This document shows positions 1-7,145 of a DNA stretch of 51,970 bases, in pieces. The stretch's first letter is position 1. The number at the start of each line of letters is the position of its first letter. The position numbers and the translations under genes are program-made. Source of the stretch: Gammaproteobacteria bacterium (GTDB lineage Bacteria; Pseudomonadota; Gammaproteobacteria; Chromatiales; Chromatiaceae). The notes under the pieces are model-generated. The model made no database searches, was not told the DNA's origin, and saw only the letters and a program-made list of their open reading frames with translations. Location: NCBI GenBank assembly GCA_011389885.1, contig JAABTK010000025.1:1-51970 (forward strand), written 5' to 3'.

Positions 1-410
1 ATCACCACGGAATGGCCGAACCATTTCCACGACTCGGCCGCCTTTTGCGTCGCCGCCCCGGTCTCGTTCACACCGGCTTTCAATATCCCCGACTGCAATC
101 GTCCGCGCGCCGCGCAATAGGGTCCCGAGTTGGCGCTGACTGGCGCTGCTCCGTCGGCGATGCGCTCGGCCGCAAAGCGCGCGACTGCCGCTTTGCAGGA
201 ACCGTCGTCGCTCAATACTTGACCCAAAAACATTCGAAAGGCCACCAACGGCGTATAAATCGTGTCGCTTCGCGTCTTGAACGAGTCGGCTAACTCTTCC
301 AGCCATTTTGTGCTTAAAGCCGCAATCGCCGGGACACCTGTGACTTGAAGAAAGCTGCGTTTTATATTTCGGATTTGCTTGCTAAGCGACGGTGCTTTAA
401 AATCTTTCAT
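1..410 (-). CDS. IS4-family transposase, N-terminal part (runs off left edge)
   Basis: Reading leftwards from an ATG at 408-410 gives an open frame to the window edge, about 136 residues. It begins MKDFKAPSLSKQIRNIKRSF and continues through TPLVAFRMFLGQVLSDDGSC, KAAVARFAAER and SGPYCAARGRL. These blocks are typical of the N-terminal region of IS4-family DDE transposases (pattern: FL.QVLS..SC, AVAR, tGaYC.AR.RL). The catalytic DDE residues would lie beyond the edge. The start is supported by a GGAG Shine-Dalgarno seven bases upstream (minus-strand reading of 418-421). That site is buried in an inverted repeat, listed separately. Whether the element is intact cannot be judged here. Confidence 0.8.
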   Translation of the reverse strand, partial: MKDFKAPSLSKQIRNIKRSFLQVTGVPAIAALSTKWLEELADSFKTRSDTIYTPLVAFRMFLGQVLSDDGSCKAAVARFAAERIADGAAPVSANSGPYCAARGRLQSGILKAGVNETGAATQKAAESWKWFGHSVV

Positions 411-477
411 GGTCGGGCTCCTCTGATAGGATTTTGTCACGAAACAACCCTATCGTAGCGCAAGCCGGAGCCCGACC
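411..477 (-). promoter_or_regulatory. Inverted repeat sequestering the transposase ribosome-binding site
   Basis: GGTCGGGCTCC at 411-421 and GGAGCCCGACC at 467-477 are perfect 11-base inverted repeats. Between them lies a second, inner pair, GATAGG (425-430) and CCTATC (449-454). In the minus-strand transcript the outer stem contains the GGAG Shine-Dalgarno that sits seven bases before the transposase ATG. A transcript entering from outside the element would therefore fold and hide the start. IS10 and IS50 of the IS4 group are known to use this arrangement against read-through expression. The function here is inferred from the structure. Confidence 0.6.
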
Positions 478-553
478 CCAACAAAATCTCGCAACTGTTT
501 GTTTATATTGTAGTTTCGCCAAGACCGCTAGCGCCATTAGTTCCTACACCCCG

Positions 554-940
554 GTGGAGCGTCTGCTGAGAGGCGCCGGCTGGGCGGTCAGGAAATCACC
601 GCTCCTGGGCTTGGTGTTACTGGGTTACCTGTATCTCCCGCAGCTTGACCTCAGCCCTGATTTGGGTCAAGGATCAAAGCTGTCGTCGCCGGGCGAATTA
701 CAACAGGTCATTAAACAGATATCGACAGACGGGGCGCCGACGCTGGGCGCAGTCGATCACACGGACGAGGTCGCTCAAGAGGCGGGTGTTAGGCCCGTGA
801 ACCCCTATGCGCAACGACTGAAGGAGCTCGGAGTCGAGTCTAAGGTGATGGGCGATCAGGTGATCTATCCAGAGGATTTGAAAGACTTTGAAGAAATTGG
901 GCTTCAGGGTTTTTTGGAAAAAATGAAAAACAAGCAATAG
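554..940 (+). CDS. Small protein with one N-terminal membrane helix, unknown function
   Basis: The frame is open from a TTG at 434, but that start lies inside the transposase hairpin. A GTG at 554 gives 128 residues beginning MERLLRGAGWAVRKSPLLGL. Neither start has a clear ribosome-binding site, so the 5' end may have been cut by the insertion sequence. One hydrophobic segment (LLGLVLLGYLYLP) lies near the N-terminus. A charged, probably cytoplasmic or periplasmic tail follows, ending in DLKDFEEIGLQGFLEKMKNK. I do not recognise the family. About 285 bases of apparently non-coding sequence follow before the oligosaccharyltransferase. Confidence 0.5.
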   Translation: MERLLRGAGWAVRKSPLLGLVLLGYLYLPQLDLSPDLGQGSKLSSPGELQQVIKQISTDGAPTLGAVDHTDEVAQEAGVRPVNPYAQRLKELGVESKVMGDQVIYPEDLKDFEEIGLQGFLEKMKNKQ

Positions 941-1224
941 CCTACGCAAGTATTCACCGCGTCGGTAAAAACGCGGGGTGGCGCCGAGACCGCCCAAGAA
1001 ACGGGAACCGTAGCAAGGCGCCGTTGCGTAGCTTTATTCGCACATTTGAGATGAAGAGCGGGCACTATTTAGCTAAAATAGACGAATGACCAGAAACAAG
1101 GGCGTTTCCGCAGTAGGCGCTTCGATTCTCAGGCCGCCACTGAGCCCCGCAAGGGAAGATTCAAAGCAGGGCGATCTCTGTCGTTAAAAGCGGGACCACC
1201 ACCTGTCTCGGCTTAGGGGGCCTT

Positions 1225-3339
1225 TTGACCTTATTCAAACTCGATGAAAACTACCAAGACATCAACCCGCGGGTGGGTTGGTGGCTTTTTTTCCTGCTCG
1301 TGATCATTGGGCTATTGCTGCGCTATCAGGACTATTCGGAATGGACCCAGCTTCCGCAAAAGGGCCTGGCCTTTGGCGAGCAGGCGTACACCACGACCTA
1401 CGACGGCTATTTTTACCTCTCTCAGGCGCGCGATATACTAAACGGAAGCGAGGCATCCGCGTTTCAAACCCTCAGGGGCATCCCCGATGAAATAGCGGAA
1501 CAAGACACATCGCTCCTATCGACCGTCCTGGCTTTCGGGAGCGCCGTCACTGACCTTCCGCTACACCACTTTGCCGCATTGGCAATGCCGATGACGATAG
1601 TCTTCATCGCCCTCGGTGTATTGCTGTTCGGCAGATCACTCGGCGGCTGGATTGCAGGATTGATCGCAGTCCTCTTCGTGGTGGCGTCGCCGTATCTAAG
1701 ATACAGAACCAACATCGGCTGGATCGACACCGACGGAATGAACGTCGCGTTTTCCGTACTGGTTGCCTGGTTTGCACTCGGCTTTGGCCGCAACCAGACC
1801 AAAACCCGCTATTGGTATGCCGCCGGCTGGGCGATTTGCACCCTCTTGTACCTCGCCTGGTGGCCCATGGGGCGGCCAGCGGCCCTGTGGCTTTCCATGG
1901 CGCCGTTCGCAATCGCGATAGCCCTCTTTTTCAGACCCGCGGGGCGAGAGGCGGTCGTCGCCTGGGCCGGGTTGGCAGGTCTGGCTTTATATCTACTAAC
2001 CGTGCATTTTCAGGTCTTCGCCGACCTGATTATTAAAGGCATTTCTCAGCTTCAGTATGTGATGAAATCCCACTCCGGCGTCTTCCCTCGGCTTGGGGCC
2101 TCGGTTTCTGAGCAGGGCCTGGCGCCGATGCAGGCGCTCGCCAAGATGACCGTAGGCCATGACCTGGCCTTTGTTGCGGGCGTTATGGGCCTCACCCTGT
2201 TGGTTTTCGATTTACGAAAGGCCCTGTATCTGAGCGGGCTGGTCGTATTGGGCCTTCTCGCGTTCAAGTTCTCCCAGCGCTTTACCATCTTCCTCGTACC
2301 GCTAATCTGTCTCGGCATCGGCTATTTGGCGGCGGCGCTTTGGCGGCTTGGCAGAGGCGGCATTTTGGTCTCGGTGCTGGTCCCGCTGCTGGCGGTTGGC
2401 GCGGCGGTTCCGGCGTTAGAGACGAATTGGAAGCAAACGTCGTGGCCAAAACCCCGGCCGGAAATGGTGAGTTACCTGCGCGAATTACGGGCGCACACCG
2501 AGCCGGACGCGGTGGTGTGGGCCTGGTGGGATTACGCCTACCCGATCATGTACTGGGGGAATCGTGCAACCCTGGCCGACGGCGCCTTTCACCCCGGGGA
2601 GCGCCTGATGTATTTGGGCTATCCGCTAACGGCCGCCAGCCCCAGGGCGGCAGCCAACTTTATGCGGTTCTTCACGGAGCGAGGCGGCGCCGGGGTACGA
2701 AAAGTATACGCTGCACTGGGAGGGAACAAGGCGGCCGGTTTTCGATTGATCCAGGCGGTAATGCGCGCAGGGCCCGACTCGGCCTCGGAAATCTTTGCAG
2801 GGCTGGCGCCAACAAACCCGGCATTCAAGCAGAGCGAACACTGGAACGCCTTTTTCTTCCCCCAGGCCTCAAGGCCCCTATACCTCGTGCTGGATAGAGA
2901 TATGGAGGCCCTCAGCTATTGGTGGTTCTGGTATGGCAGTTGGGACTTGGCCAGCCAGAGCGGCGTGCATCCCTTGACACCAATGCGCATACCCGGAGTG
3001 GGCGACCTGGGAGAAAACCAACTGGGGGCCGGCAAGTTTTGGGTCGATATCGCAACCGGCGCGGGCAAACTGCAAAACAAGCCGATTTCAATCGCATCGC
3101 TCTCCCAGGCGCAAGGGCGAGAGGTGACAATCCGCAAGTACGCGGGGCGGCCCGAATCGCCCGCATTAACCGTCTACGACGGCGGTCGGGCGGTACTCTA
3201 TGACCATTGGCTTGGCGACTCGCTCTTTGGCCAACTGTTCTTCCAAACAGCGGCCCAAACAGCCTATTTCAGTCCGGTACTCATTGATTTTGGGGTATTT
3301 CAGCTCTGGCGGGTCCAGGCCGACCCGGGGCGCCGATAA
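1225..3339 (+). CDS. STT3/PglB-family oligosaccharyltransferase
   Basis: A 704-residue multi-spanning membrane protein predicted to move a lipid-linked glycan onto asparagine in N-X-S/T sequons on the periplasmic side. The start is a TTG at 1225 with AGGGGG (1215-1220) just upstream; the first membrane helix follows at about residues 18-33. STT3 landmarks, in order: catalytic/metal-site DG in YDGYFYLSQARD (D60), the second acidic motif in RTNIGWIDTDGMN (D168, D170), SVSE at 293-296 in external loop 5, QRF (R352), and WWDYAYP (434-440) opening the periplasmic domain. WWDYG is the family norm, so Ala replaces Gly. Loop-5 SVSE is the eukaryotic form; PglB and AglB normally have TIXE. No pgl-type glycan cluster adjoins it. 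The neighbours are pilin genes that are very rich in sequons, which suggests they are the substrates. Confidence 0.85.
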   Translation: MTLFKLDENYQDINPRVGWWLFFLLVIIGLLLRYQDYSEWTQLPQKGLAFGEQAYTTTYDGYFYLSQARDILNGSEASAFQTLRGIPDEIAEQDTSLLSTVLAFGSAVTDLPLHHFAALAMPMTIVFIALGVLLFGRSLGGWIAGLIAVLFVVASPYLRYRTNIGWIDTDGMNVAFSVLVAWFALGFGRNQTKTRYWYAAGWAICTLLYLAWWPMGRPAALWLSMAPFAIAIALFFRPAGREAVVAWAGLAGLALYLLTVHFQVFADLIIKGISQLQYVMKSHSGVFPRLGASVSEQGLAPMQALAKMTVGHDLAFVAGVMGLTLLVFDLRKALYLSGLVVLGLLAFKFSQRFTIFLVPLICLGIGYLAAALWRLGRGGILVSVLVPLLAVGAAVPALETNWKQTSWPKPRPEMVSYLRELRAHTEPDAVVWAWWDYAYPIMYWGNRATLADGAFHPGERLMYLGYPLTAASPRAAANFMRFFTERGGAGVRKVYAALGGNKAAGFRLIQAVMRAGPDSASEIFAGLAPTNPAFKQSEHWNAFFFPQASRPLYLVLDRDMEALSYWWFWYGSWDLASQSGVHPLTPMRIPGVGDLGENQLGAGKFWVDIATGAGKLQNKPISIASLSQAQGREVTIRKYAGRPESPALTVYDGGRAVLYDHWLGDSLFGQLFFQTAAQTAYFSPVLIDFGVFQLWRVQADPGRR

Positions 3340-3700
3340 TCGGCGGGCGGGCTTGCGCGGCAAAGATCCGCCGAGGCCTTCAAGTTAGGTGTCCAGCCAG
3401 CCCGCAAAGGCCGAGCGCCGACGCGCAATGATCGGCAGCAACGGCTTCCAGGAACGCCGAGTGCTGCGAGGCGCATCCTTGCCGCGGGTTCCTTCAGCTC
3501 GGGGTGCCGCATGCCGGCGGCTGCGCCCCCCGCGCCGTTCGGCAAGCTAGAGCTTGCAAGACATGCGTTCCCAAGGAAACCTCGGGAACGAGCAACCGTC
3601 TCATTGCCGCCAGCAGGTGGCGACGGAGCAAATATGGCTTACACCTGTGCGGCGCCAATACAGCGCACGGCACGCTAAAAGCGACGCCGTGGCTGCGCGG
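3340..3700. other. Intergenic region between oligosaccharyltransferase and PilE-type pilin, with palindromes
   Basis: No convincing gene is present between the two converging coding regions. The stretch contains a perfect 16-base palindrome centred in GCAAGCTAGAGCTTGC (3542-3557). Next to it is a hairpin at 3566-3590 (arms CGTTCCCAAGG and CCTCGGGAACG, loop AAA, one mismatch). The hairpin could act as a structural barrier between the convergent transcripts, but it lacks a T-tract, so it is not a standard intrinsic terminator. Confidence 0.45.
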
Positions 3701-4129
3701 TCACTGCTTCCAGCAGGTTGCGATGTCACTACCACCGCCGTCGGTAGTTGGCCCATCTTGGTTGACGGCGAAAACCAGGCAATCAGCGTCGTTAGCTTGG
3801 TCTGCTCCGGTGGAGGTGCTGGAATCCGGTTTGGCAGTGATGAGGAAGGCAGTCGATGATGAACTTTCCACAGAAAAGACATAGGCATCGGTGGCCAAAT
3901 CCGTCCAGCCGAGCGTCGCTAGGTCGCCCGCATACTGAGGGTTGTTAGCGCGATATTTCGCTTGCTCTAACCGCAAATCTTGCAACCCCGCTATAGCCTC
4001 GGCGCGACGGCTTTTTTGTACATACTCTTTGTAGGCGGGTATCGCGATTCCGGCAAGGATCCCCACCACGGCGACCGTGATCATCAGTTCGATAAGCGTA
4101 AACCCACGTTGTTGGGATGGTTTAATCAT
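3701..4129 (-). CDS. pilE: Type IV pilin, PilE-like
   Basis: A 142-residue prepilin with a short basic leader, MIKPSQQRG, cleaved before [24 protein letters not shown]. Glu at mature position 5 and the hydrophobic helix are classic. The remaining globular part holds two cysteines (DADC, ATCWKQ) that can form the C-terminal disulfide loop. The ATG at 4127-4129 is chosen because GAAGAGGAG lies just upstream; longer in-frame extensions have no leader-like sequence. It is transcribed divergently from fimT. Unlike the four minor pilins opposite, it contains no N-X-S/T sequon. In related gammaproteobacteria pilE usually ends the fimT-pilVWXY1E cluster; here it is inverted. Confidence 0.85.
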   Translation of the reverse strand: MIKPSQQRGFTLIELMITVAVVGILAGIAIPAYKEYVQKSRRAEAIAGLQDLRLEQAKYRANNPQYAGDLATLGWTDLATDAYVFSVESSSSTAFLITAKPDSSTSTGADQANDADCLVFAVNQDGPTTDGGGSDIATCWKQ

Positions 4130-4254
4130 GTCTGACTCCTCTTCTGACTGAACTCTGATAGGATTATGGGCCGACCGCGCCGCCCTAGCCGCCAGTTCCA
4201 GACGAGCGGCGGCGCAACCCTGACCGTTGGAAAAAATCTTGGCTAGATCGTGAC

Positions 4255-4276
4255 TATAATACGGACATGAGAGGAG
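4255..4276 (+). promoter_or_regulatory. -10 box and ribosome-binding site of the minor pilin operon
   Basis: A consensus TATAAT at 4255-4260 is followed by GAGGAG (4271-4276), seven bases before the fimT ATG at 4284. No good -35 hexamer is found 16-18 bases upstream. The leader would be very short (about 17 bases). This suggests one sigma-70-type promoter for fimT and the three genes behind it. Confidence 0.5.
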
Positions 4277-4283
4277 CGCAAAG

Positions 4284-4883
4284 ATGACTAGATGCAAAGG
4301 CTTTACGTTGTTGGAGCTGATGTTGGTGGTCGCCATCGCCGCGATCTTGGCGAGCTTGGCCATCCCCAGCTTTCAGGACATGCTTGAAAAACGGCGCGCC
4401 GCCGGGGCGGCTCAGCATGTGTATGAGCAGCTCGCCCTGGCGCGCATGGAGGCGGTCAAGCGCTCCAAGAAGATATACGTCTCCTTTGAAACGGACAACG
4501 CCACGACTTGGTCCTTCGGCGTCACCGACAACGCCACTGGCAGAGGGTGCTACCCAACCCTGACCGACGTCACCGCGGCCGGCGCCTGCAAGATCGACTA
4601 TGACAACGACAACGGCACCTACAGCGGCAGCGGCACCGATGACCCCTACCTGACGCGGTTCGACAGCAACGAATTAGGCGGTCATGTGGAGATGAAGATC
4701 CCCAACTTCTCCGGTCAAACGACGGTGTTCACGCCGCTGCGCGGCCTCGACTCTGCTGCCGGCACAGTGCGCTTAACCACCGACAATTACGAAGTGCGGG
4801 TGGTGGTCAGCAGCCTGGGGCGGGTGCGGATTTGCACCGAGCCTGTGGACGACAAAACGGTCCCCGGCTATCCGGAATGCTAG
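4284..4883 (+). CDS. fimT: FimT/GspH-type minor pilin
   Basis: A 199-residue prepilin-like protein with leader MTRCKG, then FTLLELMLVVAIAAILASLAIPSF with Glu at +5, followed by RRAAGAAQHVYEQLALARMEAVKRSKKI, which fits the FimT/GspH pseudopilin family. The C-terminal domain is probably beta-rich and has four cysteines. It carries four sequons: DNATT, DNATG, DNGTY and PNFSG. FimT-type minor pilins help initiate pilus assembly, and in some species they bind DNA. It is first in a same-strand run with pilW (41 bases downstream), pilX and the PilV-like gene. Confidence 0.85.
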   Translation: MTRCKGFTLLELMLVVAIAAILASLAIPSFQDMLEKRRAAGAAQHVYEQLALARMEAVKRSKKIYVSFETDNATTWSFGVTDNATGRGCYPTLTDVTAAGACKIDYDNDNGTYSGSGTDDPYLTRFDSNELGGHVEMKIPNFSGQTTVFTPLRGLDSAAGTVRLTTDNYEVRVVVSSLGRVRICTEPVDDKTVPGYPEC

Positions 4884-4924
4884 GCAGAGACTGAATACAG
4901 GCGCGGACAAGGTAGGTATTGAAC

Positions 4925-5752
4925 ATGAAACAGGCAAGCCTTTACAGACCCCAAGCCGGGATGTCGCTCATCGAGCTAATGATCAGCATCCTGCTCGGGC
5001 TGATCGTCATGGCGGGTGTATTGCAGATATTCGGCAGCACCTTGAAGGGCAATCAATACATCATCGCGTCCGCCCGTTTGAACCAGGAATTGGACGGGGC
5101 CATGAAGGTGATGACCAGCGAACTCCGGCGGGCCGGCTATAGCCCAGCGTGGACCACATTCGGGTGGGGCGGCGGCGGGCGGACCGGCGGTACGGTCGTT
5201 AATAATCATCATTTCGGCGCACTCCACATACCCGCCTTGGATTGCTTGCTGTATGGCTATGACCGGAATGATAACGGCACCATCGACACGAGTGAACGCA
5301 ATGGGTTTCGATTAAATGATAACGGCTCGATTTCGATGCGGAAGAGCTGCGACCCCGATAGCGAAACGGGAGCCGGGGCGGCTGACAACAGCAGCGCCTG
5401 TTACACCGATTGCGCAAGCGCTGGGTCCTGGGAGTCGATTACAGACCCCGACGTGGTCGAGGTGACGGCGCTCCGGTTCGAGGTGCAGGGCTCCAAGTGC
5501 CTGAATGCCGCGACCGAAGACTATTGGGAAGAGATGGGCGATAACGTGACCGCATTTCCGTGTGAGGATTATACGCCGACCTCACCTTCTATTTACTCAC
5601 CGGCCGCAGTGGCACCCTCGCCGGGCGACCGTATGGTGGAGGTCCGGCAGGTCACTATTACCTTAGAAGGTCAGGTGAAGTCGGACCCGACGGTACGTAA
5701 AGAAACACGAGCTGCGGTGCGGGTTCGGAACGACCGGATCTTTATCGAATAA
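4925..5752 (+). CDS. pilW: PilW-type minor pilin
   Basis: A 275-residue protein beginning MKQASLYRPQAG, then MSLIELMISILLGLIVMAGVLQIF (Glu at +5), LNQELDGAMKVMTSELRRAGY, a central cysteine-containing region, and a C-terminal strand region, VRQVTITLEGQ...RVRN. This matches PilW of the minor pilin priming complex. The ATG at 4925 has AGG at 4914-4916 at good spacing; a TTG at 4919 is an alternative. Four sequons, all preceded by Asp: DNGT, DNGS, DNSS, DNVT. PilW normally works with PilV, PilX and PilY1 at the pilus tip; no pilY1 is present here. Confidence 0.85.
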   Translation: MKQASLYRPQAGMSLIELMISILLGLIVMAGVLQIFGSTLKGNQYIIASARLNQELDGAMKVMTSELRRAGYSPAWTTFGWGGGGRTGGTVVNNHHFGALHIPALDCLLYGYDRNDNGTIDTSERNGFRLNDNGSISMRKSCDPDSETGAGAADNSSACYTDCASAGSWESITDPDVVEVTALRFEVQGSKCLNAATEDYWEEMGDNVTAFPCEDYTPTSPSIYSPAAVAPSPGDRMVEVRQVTITLEGQVKSDPTVRKETRAAVRVRNDRIFIE

Positions 5753-5770
5753 CTCGCAAGGGTGAGCGTG

Positions 5771-7093
5771 ATGAGAAGTCCACAAAAAATCCAATTTAAG
5801 AGCAAACAACGGGGTGTCACCACGCTGGTCGTGGCCCTGATCCTGCTATTCGCGATCACCTTGATCACGCTCTACACCGGGCGCAGCGCGGTGATGGAGC
5901 AAAACATCTCGGCCGCCGAGTATCGCGACGAACAGGCCTTCACCGCGGCCACCGCCGCTATGGACTATGCCGCCTATTACGTCTCCAACGAAGGTGCGGT
6001 GAGCGACCTGACCCAAGCCGCCCCCTGGAGCAACGCCGGCGACAACATGACCTTAAGTCGGGCGGTGCGGATGTTTTTCTGCGATACGGCGGATGCCAAT
6101 TACGATGCGGCCCCCCTCAACTGCACCACCCCGGCTGCAAGCGTGGATAGCGCCGGCATCGTCGCGGTAGGCTACAGCGACGACAATTCCTCCATCCGGA
6201 TCCTGCAAAACACAATTATGCAGCTTCCGCTCGTGCCCGGAGACGGCCCTGGGGCCTCCGTCGCCTCCCGCGGCGGGGTGAATGCAACCGGTAACATTAA
6301 CGTAATTAATCGGTACACCAACAACACCATCTGGACATCCAAAACCGTGGATGCGTCGGGCAGCATGGCGACCTACACGGCCGCGCCCGAATACGCCTTT
6401 CTTGATGGGGAAGAAGGCACGGTGGACTACGAAGCCGGCGTCTATCAGCGGACCTATCCCGAGGTGGGCGGTAATGACGGCGGTTATCCCGGGGCGAGCC
6501 CAGAGTCTAATGCGCCGGCAGATTACAGCCGGGCGAGTTCGAACAGCAGCCTGGGCGTGAACGCCGATATCCTTGATAACGACCCGAACCTGGATGCTAT
6601 CTCACCAGACGTGTTTTGGGCCGAGTTCTTTAGGTACGATAGGGCAACCTATAAAGAAAAGGCCACGGTCTTCGATAATACGGTAACGAACGCTGAGCTT
6701 GAAGCCGAATCCGGGATGATTTGGATTGAGGGTGACTATAGTATTGGCGGGGGCACAGTCGGCTGTAGGGCGCTGTCAGACGGTACGGCGATTAATGCCA
6801 ATACCAAAGGCGAGATCATTGATCCCGAAAAGACGGTTTCAATTGTGGTGAACGGCACACTAAGCTTCGGCGCGGGCGGCCGGTACTGCGGACTGATTTA
6901 TGCCGTCGGGAATATGAGCTTTGCGGGCGGTGCGATCGTTCAGGGCATGGTCGTCTCTGAGGCGGAAATCGTTTCTGGCGGCGGCGGCAACCCAACCTTT
7001 GTGTACGATCCCAACGCCTTCGGCAGCATTGGCTCGGGTTTGATCGGGGCCTCGGCCGGCACTTGGCGCGATTGGGCGCCGGATTCCCTCTAA
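5771..7093 (+). CDS. pilX: PilX-type minor pilin, extended
   Basis: A 440-residue protein. Its N-terminus (KQRG before VTTLVVALILLFAITLITLYT, then GRSAVMEQNISAAEYRDEQAFTAATAAMDYA) is the PilX_N signature, which typically lacks Glu at +5. The protein is much longer than a canonical PilX of about 170-200 residues. The extra C-terminal region is rich in Gly, Asn and Asp and ends SAGTWRDWAPDSL. ATG 5771 is preferred because AAGGGTGAG precedes it; GTG at 5762 or 5768 is possible. Nine sequons are visible, two as DN-X-S/T (DNMT, DNSS). The gene lies 18 bases behind pilW and 52 before the PilV-like gene. Confidence 0.8.
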   Translation: MRSPQKIQFKSKQRGVTTLVVALILLFAITLITLYTGRSAVMEQNISAAEYRDEQAFTAATAAMDYAAYYVSNEGAVSDLTQAAPWSNAGDNMTLSRAVRMFFCDTADANYDAAPLNCTTPAASVDSAGIVAVGYSDDNSSIRILQNTIMQLPLVPGDGPGASVASRGGVNATGNINVINRYTNNTIWTSKTVDASGSMATYTAAPEYAFLDGEEGTVDYEAGVYQRTYPEVGGNDGGYPGASPESNAPADYSRASSNSSLGVNADILDNDPNLDAISPDVFWAEFFRYDRATYKEKATVFDNTVTNAELEAESGMIWIEGDYSIGGGTVGCRALSDGTAINANTKGEIIDPEKTVSIVVNGTLSFGAGGRYCGLIYAVGNMSFAGGAIVQGMVVSEAEIVSGGGGNPTFVYDPNAFGSIGSGLIGASAGTWRDWAPDSL

Positions 7094-7145
7094 TTCATCT
7101 CGGCGTTGTCTGTATAGAACAGTTTCGAGTTCAGGAGAACCTGCA

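Noticed and set aside
12-293. 93-codon plus-strand frame at the left edge
   Set aside because: Antisense to the IS4-family transposase reading frame, which has clear family motifs.
421-433. CTCTGATAGGATT shared with 4153-4165 upstream of the pilE-type gene
   Set aside because: Thirteen identical bases upstream of two unrelated minus-strand genes at different distances (11 and 24 bases); without flanking similarity it is likely chance, though a relic of an insertion end cannot be excluded.
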